From the NCBI RefSeq assembly GCF_037083825.1, contig NZ_JBAPLU010000012.1:57877-121876 (forward strand): 64,000 bases of DNA. Direction: 5' to 3'. Under the pieces are notes generated by a model. It had not been told where the DNA came from. It worked only from the letters and a program-made list of their open reading frames with translations, and ran no database searches. This document shows positions 6,159-13,652 of the stretch, piece by piece. Origin of the DNA: Klenkia sesuvii (GTDB taxonomy: Bacteria > Actinomycetota > Actinomycetes > Mycobacteriales > Geodermatophilaceae). Positions within the stretch are counted from its first letter, which is position 1; the number at the start of each line of letters is the position of its first letter. The translations under genes were made by a program, and so were the position numbers.

Positions 6159-9023
6159 TCAGCTGCAGCCGCTGGTGGAGCCGCAGCCCTCGCAGACGTA
6201 GCAGCTGCCCGCGGGGCGCATCTTCGTGCCGCAGGTCATGCACAGCGGCGCGTCGGTGGCGGTGCCGGTCACCAGCTCGAGCAGCTCGGCCGACGAGTGG
6301 GCCTCCTTGACCGAGGCGGGACCGGCCGGGGTGACCTTCTCCTCGGCCTTGGTCTCGGTGGGGGCCGACCCGCGCAGGGCCTCGAGGTCGACGTCCTCCT
6401 CGACGGTGGCGGTGGAGGCCGAGCCGTAGGACCCGGCGACCTGCGCGGCGCGCTCCTCGGCGGTGAAGATGCCGAGGTTGGCCCGCTTCTCCACCGGCAG
6501 GTGGTCCAGCGCCAGGCGACGGAAGATGTAGTCCATCACCGACTGGGCGATGCGGATGTCCGGGTCGTCGGTCATGCCGGCGGGCTCGAAGCGCATGTTG
6601 GTGAACTTGGAGATGTAGGTCTCCAGCGGCACACCGTGCTGCAGCGCCAGCGAGATGCCGATCGAGAAGGCGTCCATGACACCGGCCAGGGTCGAGCCCT
6701 GCTTGCCCAGCTTGAGGAAGACCTCGCCCAGGCTGCCGTCCTCGTACATGCCGGCGGTCATGTAGCCCTCGGCACCGGCCACGGAGAACGACGTGGTCAT
6801 GCTGGTGCGCTTCTTGGGCAGCCGCTTGCGGACCGGGTGGGCCAGCGTCGGGGCCGGCGCGGGGGCCGCTGCGACCTCCTCGACCTTGTCCTTCTTCTTG
6901 CCGCCGTCGGACAGCGGCTGACCGACCTTGCAGTTGTCCCGGTAGATGGCCAGGGCCTTGATGCCCATCTTCCAGCCCTGGAAGTAGATGTTCTCGACGT
7001 CCTCGACCGTCGCCGTCTCGGGCATGTTGACGGTCTTGGAGATCGCGCCGGAGATGAACGGCTGCACCGCGGCCATCATGCGCACGTGGCCCATCGGGGA
7101 GATGGCCCGCTCGCCCATGGCGCAGTCGAACACCTCGTAGTGCTCCGGCCGCAGGCTCGGGGCGTCGACGACGTGGCCGTGCTCGGCGATGAACTCGACG
7201 ATGGCCTCGACCTGCTCGTCCTGGTAGCCCAGGCTCTTCAACGCCCGCGGCACCGTCTGGTTCACGATCTGCATCGAGCCGCCGCCGACCAGCTTCTTGA
7301 ACTTGACCAGCGAGAAGTCCGGCTCGATGCCGGTCGTGTCGCAGTCCATCATGAAGCCGATGGTGCCGGTGGGGGCCAGCACCGAGGCCTGGGCGTTGCG
7401 CCAGCCGTTGGTCGTGCCGATCGCCAGGCAGTCCTGCCACTGCGCGGTGGCGGCCTTGAGCACGTCGGCGTCGTCGGCGCCGACCGGGCGGATGGCGTCG
7501 TTGGCGGCGGCGTGCTTGCGCATGACCCGGGCGTGGGCCGTGGCGTTGCGGGCGTAGCCGTCGTAGGCGCCCACGACGCCGGCCAGCTCGGCCGAGCGGC
7601 GGTAGGCGGTGCCGGTCATCAGCGAGGTGATGGCCGCGGCCAGGGTCTGGCCGCCGCGGGAGTCGTAGGCGTGCCCGGTGGCCATGAGCAGCGCACCCAG
7701 GTTGGCGTAGCCGATGCCCAGCTGCCGGTAGGCGCGGGTGGTGTCGCCGATCGGCTCGGTCGGGAAGTCAGCGAAGCAGATGGAGATGTCCATCGCGGTG
7801 ATGATCAGCTCGACCGCGCGGGTGAAGCGGGCGGAGTCGAACGTGCCGTCGGCCTTCAGGAACTTCATGAGGTTCAGCGAGGCCAGGTTGCACGAGCTGT
7901 TGTCCAGGCTCATGTACTCCGAGCACGGGTTGGACGCGTTGATGCGGCCGGTCTCGGGGTTGGTGTGCCAGTCGTTGATCGTGTCGTCGTACTGGATGCC
8001 GGGGTCGGCGCACTCCCACGCGGCGGTGGTGACCTTGCGGAACAGCTCCTTGGCGTCGACGGTCTCGATGACCGAGCCGTCCGACCGCGACCGCAGGCCG
8101 AACCCGGTGCCCTCCTCGACCGCGCGCATGAACTCGTCGTTGACCCGGACCGAGTTGTTCGCGTTCTGGTACTGGACGCTGGTGATGTCCTTGCCGCCGA
8201 GGTCCATGTCGTACCCGGCGTCGCGCAGCGCGCGGATCTTGTCCTCCTCGCGCGCCTTGGTCTCGACGAACTCCTCGATGTCGGGGTGGTCGATGTCCAG
8301 CACGACCATCTTCGCCGCGCGACGGGTGGCGCCACCGGACTTGATGGTCCCGGCCGAGGCGTCGGCACCGCGCATGAAGGAGACCGGGCCCGAGGCGGTG
8401 CCGCCGGAGGACAGCAGCTCCTTGGAGGAGCGGATGCGGGAGAGGTTCAGGCCGGCACCGGAGCCGCCCTTGAAGATCAGGCCCTCCTCGCGGTACCAGT
8501 TCAGGATCGAGTCCATCGTGTCGTCGACGGCGAGGATGAAGCAGGCGCTGACCTGCTGCGGCGACGCGGTGCCGACGTTGAACCAGACGGGCGAGTTGAA
8601 GCTGAAGTACTGGTGCAGCAGCATCCAGGTCAGCTCGTGCTCGAACAGCTCGGCGTCGCCCTCGGTGGCGAAGTAGCCGTGCTCGCGGCCGGCCTCGGTG
8701 TAGGTGAGGACCACGCGGTCGATGAGCTGGCGCAGGCTGGTCTCGCGCTGCGGGGTGCCCACGGCGCCGCGGAAGTACTTCGTGGTGACGATGTTGGTGG
8801 CGTTGATCGACCACTCCGAGGGGAACTCCACGCCCCGCTGCTCGAAGTTGATCGACCCGTCGCGCCAGTTGGTCATGACGACGTCGCGCCGCTCCCAGGT
8901 CACCTCGTCGTAGGGGTGCACGTCGGCGGTGGTGAACACCCGCTCGACCGTGATGCCCTTGCGGCCGACGGCCTTGCCGTTGCGCTTGCGGCCGGACGAG
9001 ATGCGGTCGGTGGTCTCGGTCAA
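6159..9023 (-). CDS. nrdJ: adenosylcobalamin-dependent (class II) ribonucleotide reductase
   Basis: NrdJ reduces ribonucleotides to deoxyribonucleotides using an adenosylcobalamin radical, so it works with or without oxygen. The 954-residue product has the family hallmarks: the NPCSEYMSLDNSSCNLASLN segment with active-site cysteines, GSGAGLNLSRIRSS, PTGTIGFMMDCDTTGIEPD, and a C-terminal cysteine-rich tail (CMTC and CYVCEGC) acting as redox shuttle or zinc ribbon. The start is a TTG at 9021-9023 behind an AGGGGGAG ribosome site. The open frame extends 34 codons further but without such a site. nrdR lies 178 bp upstream on the same strand. No cobalamin riboswitch was seen in the gap. Confidence 0.95.
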   Translation of the reverse strand: MTETTDRISSGRKRNGKAVGRKGITVERVFTTADVHPYDEVTWERRDVVMTNWRDGSINFEQRGVEFPSEWSINATNIVTTKYFRGAVGTPQRETSLRQLIDRVVLTYTEAGREHGYFATEGDAELFEHELTWMLLHQYFSFNSPVWFNVGTASPQQVSACFILAVDDTMDSILNWYREEGLIFKGGSGAGLNLSRIRSSKELLSSGGTASGPVSFMRGADASAGTIKSGGATRRAAKMVVLDIDHPDIEEFVETKAREEDKIRALRDAGYDMDLGGKDITSVQYQNANNSVRVNDEFMRAVEEGTGFGLRSRSDGSVIETVDAKELFRKVTTAAWECADPGIQYDDTINDWHTNPETGRINASNPCSEYMSLDNSSCNLASLNLMKFLKADGTFDSARFTRAVELIITAMDISICFADFPTEPIGDTTRAYRQLGIGYANLGALLMATGHAYDSRGGQTLAAAITSLMTGTAYRRSAELAGVVGAYDGYARNATAHARVMRKHAAANDAIRPVGADDADVLKAATAQWQDCLAIGTTNGWRNAQASVLAPTGTIGFMMDCDTTGIEPDFSLVKFKKLVGGGSMQIVNQTVPRALKSLGYQDEQVEAIVEFIAEHGHVVDAPSLRPEHYEVFDCAMGERAISPMGHVRMMAAVQPFISGAISKTVNMPETATVEDVENIYFQGWKMGIKALAIYRDNCKVGQPLSDGGKKKDKVEEVAAAPAPAPTLAHPVRKRLPKKRTSMTTSFSVAGAEGYMTAGMYEDGSLGEVFLKLGKQGSTLAGVMDAFSIGISLALQHGVPLETYISKFTNMRFEPAGMTDDPDIRIAQSVMDYIFRRLALDHLPVEKRANLGIFTAEERAAQVAGSYGSASTATVEEDVDLEALRGSAPTETKAEEKVTPAGPASVKEAHSSAELLELVTGTATDAPLCMTCGTKMRPAGSCYVCEGCGSTSGCS

Positions 9024-9201
9024 GACTCCCCCTGGGGTTCGTGTGTCGACACCTGGCCGGTGGACCGGGTGCAAGGAGCGTGCGGAGCTGGTGGCGCGGT
9101 GACCGGACGACGTCGGGTGGGACACGAGCCGGTCGGAGGTGCATCGGGCGGCTGCGACGGGGAGGGCGCAGCACGCGGTCGGTGAGGTGGCGGGTCGGCG
9201 G

Positions 9202-9753
9202 TCAGTCGGCGGGGACGACGGCGCTGTGCGGGGCGGCGTGCGGGGCGGCTCCGCCGCGCGGGATGACTGGAGGCGGCAGGTCGGCCGAGGCGATCTCGGC
9301 CACCGAGGCCGCCTTGGCCCGCATCTCGGCGATCTCCTTCTCGAAGTCGGCCGCCGAGGTGAAGGAGCGGTAGACGCTGGCGAACCGCAGGTAGGCCACC
9401 TCGTCGAGGTCGCGCAGCGGGCGCAGGATGGCCAGCCCGACGTCGTGGCTGGGCACCTCGGCCGACCCGCTGCAGCGCACGGCGTCCTCGACCTGGGCGG
9501 CCAGCACCGCCAGCTGGTCCTCGTCGACCGGGCGGCCCTGGCAGGCGCGCCGCACGCCGGCGATGACCTTGGCGCGGTTGAACGGCTCGGTCACCCCGCT
9601 GCGCTTGACGACGGCGAGCACCGCCTCCTCCACCGTGGTGAACCGGCGACCGCACCCGGGACAGGAGCGGCGGCGACGCGTCGTCGCGCCCTCATCGGTC
9701 TCGCGGGAGTCGACGACCCGGCTGTCGGGGTTGTGGCAGAACGGGCAGCGCAC
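9202..9753 (-). CDS. nrdR: NrdR, ribonucleotide reductase repressor
   Basis: NrdR is a zinc-ribbon, ATP-cone repressor of ribonucleotide reductase genes that senses ATP/dATP. This 183-residue version begins RCPFCHN and has a second CPGCGRRF, giving the four zinc cysteines, followed by the ATP-cone (VVKRSGVTEPFNRAKV...). A low-complexity tail of about 30 residues follows the cone. The GTG start has a GGAGG ribosome site. It precedes nrdJ on the same strand, an arrangement known from Streptomyces, and a possible NrdR box lies upstream at 9866-9881, consistent with autoregulation. Confidence 0.95.
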   Translation of the reverse strand: MRCPFCHNPDSRVVDSRETDEGATTRRRRSCPGCGRRFTTVEEAVLAVVKRSGVTEPFNRAKVIAGVRRACQGRPVDEDQLAVLAAQVEDAVRCSGSAEVPSHDVGLAILRPLRDLDEVAYLRFASVYRSFTSAADFEKEIAEMRAKAASVAEIASADLPPPVIPRGGAAPHAAPHSAVVPAD

Positions 9754-10076
9754 CGGGTGGTCTCCTCCCTGCGACGGGCTCCCTGTGGACCCCGCGGGGG
9801 ACATCCGGTGGACGACCTCGGGGAAACCTGGGGAACAGCATGTGGACGGAACGACATCTCTGTAACTACTAGATGTTGTGGTCAGACTAGCTCCGCACCC
9901 CTACAGGTGCGCAACTCCGTACCGGCGTGTCGTCTTCCCCGGACGCGTACCCGCAGGTGGACGCCACGGAGCACGCCAGCGGTCCCACCCGCCCCACGCC
10001 GACCACAGCTCCTGCCAAGACCGGGCACCGCACGTGGCACCGCCACGCCGGCGCGCTCGGCGGCGTCGCTGCGGGG
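9754..10076. other. 323-bp intergenic region upstream of nrdR
   Basis: There is no convincing gene between the start of nrdR and the stop of the LysM gene. The nrdR-proximal part holds a relatively AT-rich patch (about 9855-9890) with a candidate NrdR box. The rest shows nothing I can name. Small open frames here are short, on both strands, and lack ribosome sites. Confidence 0.6.
9866..9881 (-). promoter_or_regulatory. candidate NrdR box upstream of nrdR
   Basis: CTACTAGATGTTGTGG (CCACAACATCTAGTAG on the nrdR strand) is an imperfect palindrome. It resembles the known NrdR box pattern (ACAC-W-AT-AT-W-GTGT like). It lies in the only AT-rich patch of the gap, about 110 bp before the nrdR start. 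Functional NrdR sites are usually paired; only one good copy is visible. Confidence 0.45.
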
Positions 10077-10640
10077 TCACGGCAGCAGCAGCACCTGGCC
10101 CGGCACCAGCGAGGCATCGGTGAGCCCGTTGACCTCCTGCAGGGCGTCGACCACCGCGCGCGGGTCGACGTCGGGCGCGATCGACTGGGCGATCGACCAC
10201 AGGGTGTCGCCGCTGTGCACCACGACGCTGGACCGCCCGGCCAGCTCGAGCGCCGGCTCGTCGGCCGACCCCAGCACCGCGGACCCGACGACCGCGGACA
10301 CGGCCACGACGGCGCCGACCCCGAGCCCGGCCAGCACCCGCCGGCCGCGGCGGGTCAACCGCACCGGCGCCTGCGCGGCGCGCTGCGGCGGCTGTGCGAT
10401 GCGCGGTCGGGCCACCGGCCTCGGTCGCAGTCCGACGACGTCAGCCGACCCCGGACGCAGCGGGAGCTTGGTTGCCCCACCCGCCGGGACCGTCGACGCC
10501 GCCACCAGCGCGCGACCGGCGGGGTGGTTGCCCCGGCGCCGGACGGCGGCGGGCGCCGGGGCAGGAGCGGGGGCAGGGGCAGGGGCAGGGGCAGGGGTAG
10601 GGGCAGGGACGGTGTGCAGGTGGGGCGCGGTACCGGCCAT
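10077..10640 (-). CDS. LysM membrane protein, SOS cell-division-suppressor-like
   Basis: The 187-residue protein has an Ala-Pro repeat at residues 13-31, a basic linker, one membrane segment at about 102-124, and a LysM peptidoglycan-binding domain at about 138-185 (VVHSGDTLWSIAQSIAPDV). Its place, divergent from lexA with SOS boxes in between, matches mycobacterial ChiZ and corynebacterial DivS, which restrain division during DNA damage. By analogy it would be an SOS-induced envelope protein. Similarity is in architecture and position, so the role is inferred. The ATG is preceded by AGGAG. Confidence 0.8.
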   Translation of the reverse strand: MAGTAPHLHTVPAPTPAPAPAPAPAPAPAPAAVRRRGNHPAGRALVAASTVPAGGATKLPLRPGSADVVGLRPRPVARPRIAQPPQRAAQAPVRLTRRGRRVLAGLGVGAVVAVSAVVGSAVLGSADEPALELAGRSSVVVHSGDTLWSIAQSIAPDVDPRAVVDALQEVNGLTDASLVPGQVLLLP

Positions 10641-10691
10641 GGTGGGTCACTCCTGTCGCTCGTCCGGACCCCCACGCGGGGCCCGGCACGC

Positions 10692-10707
10692 TCGAACGGC
10701 TGTTCGA
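10692..10707. promoter_or_regulatory. LexA-binding SOS box 1
   Basis: TCGAACGGCTGTTCGA contains the full actinobacterial SOS consensus CGAAC-N4-GTTCG. It lies 52 bp upstream of the LysM gene and abuts a second box. Confidence 0.85.
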
Positions 10708-10723
10708 TCGAACGTCTGTCCGA
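10708..10723. promoter_or_regulatory. LexA-binding SOS box 2 (one mismatch)
   Basis: TCGAACGTCTGTCCGA matches CGAAC-N4-GTTCG at all but one base. It directly adjoins box 1 with a 16-bp centre spacing. Confidence 0.65.
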
Positions 10724-10770
10724 TGTCTACCGCACCCCTCCGACAAAATCGAGATGACACGGGTGGAACT

Positions 10771-10786
10771 TCGAACACGTGTTTGA
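10771..10786. promoter_or_regulatory. LexA-binding SOS box 3, lexA side
   Basis: TCGAACACGTGTTTGA matches CGAAC-N4-GTTCG with one mismatch. A TACGGT (10806-10811) downstream could be the lexA -10, so the box would overlap the -35 region. Confidence 0.75.
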
Positions 10787-10933
10787 ACTGGCGGCCGCGA
10801 GGCGTTACGGTGCGTACTGATCAACCCCTGATCGATCCACCGCTCGATCGACCTGGTCGGCCCACCGGTCCCCGGACCGCAGCCGGTCGACCGCACAGCA
10901 CGGTCGCGCCACCGCGACCGACGAGGAGGACAC

Positions 10934-11746
10934 GTGGCCAGCTCGGGAGACACCCCCGGCGGGACGAGCACCGGCAAGCGCACCGCGCGGTCGAGGGCGG
11001 GCACGTCCTCGACGTCCGGCACGGCCGAGGCCGACCGCGGCTCGGTGCGCGAGTTCCCCGAGCGCGGGGAGGCCGGCGACGGCCTCACGCAGCGCCAGCG
11101 ACGCGTGCTGGAGGTCATCCGCGACTCGGTGGAGCGTCGCGGCTACCCGCCGAGCGTGCGCGAGATCGGCGAGGCCGTCGGGCTGTCCTCGGCCTCCTCG
11201 GTCGCCCACCAGCTGTCGGTGCTGCAGAAGAAGGGCTGGTTGCGCCGCGACCCCAACCGGCCCCGCGCGCTCGACGTCCGGCTGCCCGGCGACCACCCCG
11301 AGGCCGACCCCTCCGGCGCGGGCCTGGCGGCCACCGGGGCGGGTTCGGGCGTCGACGACCCCCGCGTCCCCGCACCGACCTACGTGCCGCTCGTGGGCCG
11401 CATCGCCGCTGGTGGGCCCGTGCTCGCCGAGCAGGCGGTCGAGGAGGTCTTCCCGCTCCCGCGGGAGCTGGTGGGCGAGGGCACGCTGTTCATGCTCAAG
11501 GTGACCGGTGAGTCCATGGTCGACGCCGCGATCTGCGACGGCGACTGGGTCGTCGTCCGCCAGCAGGCGACCGCGGAGAACGGCGAGATCGTCGCGGCCA
11601 TGATCGACGGCGAGGCCACCGTCAAGACCTACAAGAGGCGGGACGGGCACGTGTGGTTGCTGCCGCACAACCCTGCCTTCGAGCCCATCCCCGGTGACGA
11701 CGCCACGGTGCTCGGCCGCGTCGTCACGGTCCTGCGCCGGGTCTGA
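10934..11746 (+). CDS. lexA: LexA, SOS repressor
   Basis: LexA represses DNA-damage genes until activated RecA stimulates its self-cleavage. The 270-residue protein has an N-terminal winged helix (about 50-115; LTQRQRRVLEVIRDSVERRGYPPSVREIG). The cleavage site is A159-G160 in GRIAAGGP, and the catalytic dyad is S194 (TGESMVD) and K231 (TVKTYKRR). A disordered N-terminal arm of about 48 residues precedes the first helix, as in other actinobacteria. The GTG start follows GAGGA. SOS boxes upstream indicate autoregulation and shared control with the divergent LysM gene. Confidence 0.96.
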   Translation: MASSGDTPGGTSTGKRTARSRAGTSSTSGTAEADRGSVREFPERGEAGDGLTQRQRRVLEVIRDSVERRGYPPSVREIGEAVGLSSASSVAHQLSVLQKKGWLRRDPNRPRALDVRLPGDHPEADPSGAGLAATGAGSGVDDPRVPAPTYVPLVGRIAAGGPVLAEQAVEEVFPLPRELVGEGTLFMLKVTGESMVDAAICDGDWVVVRQQATAENGEIVAAMIDGEATVKTYKRRDGHVWLLPHNPAFEPIPGDDATVLGRVVTVLRRV

Positions 11747-11760
11747 CCCGGCGCCGGGTC
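11745..11760. terminator. 16-bp perfect palindrome at the lexA stop
   Basis: GACCCGGCGCCGGGTC begins inside the lexA TGA and lies between the convergent lexA and the secreted-protein gene. It could act as a short bidirectional terminator. There is no U-tract and the stem is short, so this is tentative. Confidence 0.4.
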
Positions 11761-11768
11761 GGCCTCCG

Positions 11769-12884
11769 TCAGCGCCGGCGGAGTCGGCCCACGCCGGCGA
11801 CCAGCACGGCCGCGGCGACCACGGCGATCGCCCCGGCGGTCCACGGCGACAGGCGGGGCCGGGCCGGGTCGGTCGCCGTGCCGGCGACGGCCGGGTCGGT
11901 CCCTGCCGTCGCCGCGGCCGGGGACAACGCCCCCACGGCCGGCAGCAGGGTCAGTGCGGCCGGGAGACCCTCGCCGGTCACCAGCAGGCTGCGCCCGTCG
12001 GCGGCGAACGCGATCGCCTCGCCCTGGGGGGCCTCGGGCAGAGCCACCCGCACCGGCGGTGCGGCCAGCGCGCCGACGACGTCGGACCCGGCCATCGACC
12101 ACACGTACGCGTCGGTGTAGGTCCGCAGCGCCAGCAGGGCGCCGTCGGGGCTGACGGCGCCACCGGTGACCATGAGCTGCCCCGCCCGACCGACCGGCCC
12201 GCCGGGGGTGCCGGTCAGGGTGAAGGACAGGTCGGCCACCTTCTCCATCGGCACGGCCGCCTCGGCGTCCAGCGCCTGGGCGGGGCGGTAGACGGCGCTG
12301 GCGCCGAGCACCTCCTTGGTCACCAGGTAGGGCGTGCCGTCCGGGGCCAGCAGCAGTGCCTCCGCGTCGTGCGGGCCGTCCGGGTAGGTCAGGCGGTACA
12401 CCGGCGAGCTGCCGTCGGGGCGCAGGGCGATGAGGGCCACGGTGGTCCGGCCCAGACGGTTGTCCCCCGTGTCGGCCACCCACACCGTGCCGTCGGCTCC
12501 CAGCGCGAGGTCCTCGGGGTCGTAGGGGTCGACCGCGGCGGTCCGCTCGCCCACCACCGCGCACGCGCCGTCGAGCTCGTGCACCACCACCGAGTCCCCG
12601 CCGTCGTTCATCGCGAGGGTGGTCGACCCGGCGACCGCCAGACCCGACATCTCCGGCAACCGGGCGTCGGTCACCGAGCAGACGTCGGTGGGGTCGCCGA
12701 ACAGGACCGTCTCCTCGGCGGCCGCCGTCTGCACCTCGGGTCCCGGGGACCCGGCGGCGAGGAACGAACCCGGCAGGAACGGCCCGGCCAGGACGGCGGC
12801 GCTGAGCGCGGCCGCGGTCAGCACCGACCGGGGCCACGACCGCCGGGCCGTGGCCTCAGGCAGCGGTTCGCCGTCGAGGAGCAC
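11769..12884 (-). CDS. secreted, membrane-anchored beta-propeller-like protein of unknown function
   Basis: The protein of about 371 residues starts with a signal-like segment (RSVLTAAALSAAVLAGPFLPG) and ends with a membrane helix (TAGAIAVVAAAVLVAGVG) followed by RLRRR, the layout of a protein anchored at the outer face of the membrane. The middle has repeated short blades such as LALGADGTVWVADTGDNRLG and EAIAFAADGRSLLVTGEG, typical of WD40/NHL-like propellers. The start is uncertain: GTG at 12882-12884 overlaps the upstream PAP2 gene by 29 bp, and an ATG at 12918-12920 is also possible. It converges on lexA. The function is unknown. Confidence 0.75.
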   Translation of the reverse strand: MLLDGEPLPEATARRSWPRSVLTAAALSAAVLAGPFLPGSFLAAGSPGPEVQTAAAEETVLFGDPTDVCSVTDARLPEMSGLAVAGSTTLAMNDGGDSVVVHELDGACAVVGERTAAVDPYDPEDLALGADGTVWVADTGDNRLGRTTVALIALRPDGSSPVYRLTYPDGPHDAEALLLAPDGTPYLVTKEVLGASAVYRPAQALDAEAAVPMEKVADLSFTLTGTPGGPVGRAGQLMVTGGAVSPDGALLALRTYTDAYVWSMAGSDVVGALAAPPVRVALPEAPQGEAIAFAADGRSLLVTGEGLPAALTLLPAVGALSPAAATAGTDPAVAGTATDPARPRLSPWTAGAIAVVAAAVLVAGVGRLRRR

Positions 12885-13572
12885 GTACGAAGCGTGACAG
12901 CACGGTTGCGTCGAGTGCATGCACCACGCCCAGCAGGACCATGCCCACGGCAGCTCCCACGAGTGCATCGGTGACCCAGTGGAAGTTCAGCGCCACCATG
13001 GCCACACCCGTCACACCCGGGCCGACCACGGCGAGCAGCCAGAACGCGCGCTGCGCCGCCGCCGGCAACGCGAAGTCGACCGCCTGCCAGCGCGCCACAC
13101 CCCACATCAGCACGGCGTTGGCCACGTGCCCGGAGGGGTAGGACGCGCCGTCGCGGTGGAAGAAGGACCCCGGGTAGGCGGGCGCGGTGCGGCCCGTGCC
13201 GTACTTGAACCCGTAGACGACCGCGGTCAGCAACACGAGGGCCACCAGCACCCGCACCAGGGGCAGCAGGCTCCGCCGGCGCACCGCGATCCACCCCACC
13301 AACCCGGCCAGCACCACGAGGATGGTGACCCGACCGCCGGCCTGGGTGAGCACCCAGACCGGCCAGTAGGCGGCGGAGTCGCGCAGGCCCCAGTCGCTGA
13401 CCACCTCCGACACGCGCAGGTCCATCCGCTCCAGCGCGCCCCGGCCGAGCAGGTCGACGGTGACCAGCACCGTGACCAGCACGCCGAGGCCGACGGCCCA
13501 CCACGCCGGCCGGCCGGGACCGATGACCGCGGGTGCGCGCCGAGCGGGCGCCTCGGCCCTCGGGGTGCTCAC
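12856..13572 (-). CDS. PAP2 family phosphatase, integral membrane
   Basis: The 238-residue protein has several membrane helices and the three PAP2 motifs: KYGTGRTAP, YPSGH and NFHWVTD, with the catalytic histidines in the second and third. PAP2 enzymes dephosphorylate lipid phosphates such as phosphatidate or undecaprenyl pyrophosphate. Which lipid is used here cannot be told. The GTG start lies 6 nt after TACCGT, so the mRNA is probably leaderless. Its 3' end overlaps the propeller-like gene, suggesting an operon of two envelope proteins. Confidence 0.88.
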   Translation of the reverse strand: MSTPRAEAPARRAPAVIGPGRPAWWAVGLGVLVTVLVTVDLLGRGALERMDLRVSEVVSDWGLRDSAAYWPVWVLTQAGGRVTILVVLAGLVGWIAVRRRSLLPLVRVLVALVLLTAVVYGFKYGTGRTAPAYPGSFFHRDGASYPSGHVANAVLMWGVARWQAVDFALPAAAQRAFWLLAVVGPGVTGVAMVALNFHWVTDALVGAAVGMVLLGVVHALDATVLSRFVRAPRRRTAA

Positions 13573-13578
13573 GCCGTC

Positions 13579-13584
13579 ACGGTA
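13579..13584 (-). promoter_or_regulatory. leaderless -10 box, PAP2 gene
   Basis: TACCGT on the minus strand ends 6 nt before the GTG start, the spacing expected when transcription begins at the start codon. Confidence 0.55.
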
Positions 13585-13652
13585 CCGCCCGGCCGTGACC
13601 TCCCCGTGACCTCGCTGAGCGCCGGGTCCGGTGGGACGGCGGGGACCGCACC

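Noticed and set aside
6126..9185. A 1019-codon open frame on the plus strand opposite nrdJ
   Set aside because: It is the antisense shadow of a well-conserved gene. Its translation is Gly/Val/Ala/Asp/Arg-rich with no family motif, as expected from GC-rich codon positions.
9024..9201. Cobalamin riboswitch upstream of nrdJ
   Set aside because: The 178-bp gap has no recognisable B12 box, and is too short for a full riboswitch plus leader. Only a 10-bp palindrome (9043-9052) was seen.
9848..9863. Second NrdR box next to the first
   Set aside because: The match is weak and the centre spacing (18 bp) does not fit the usual pair of about 31 bp.
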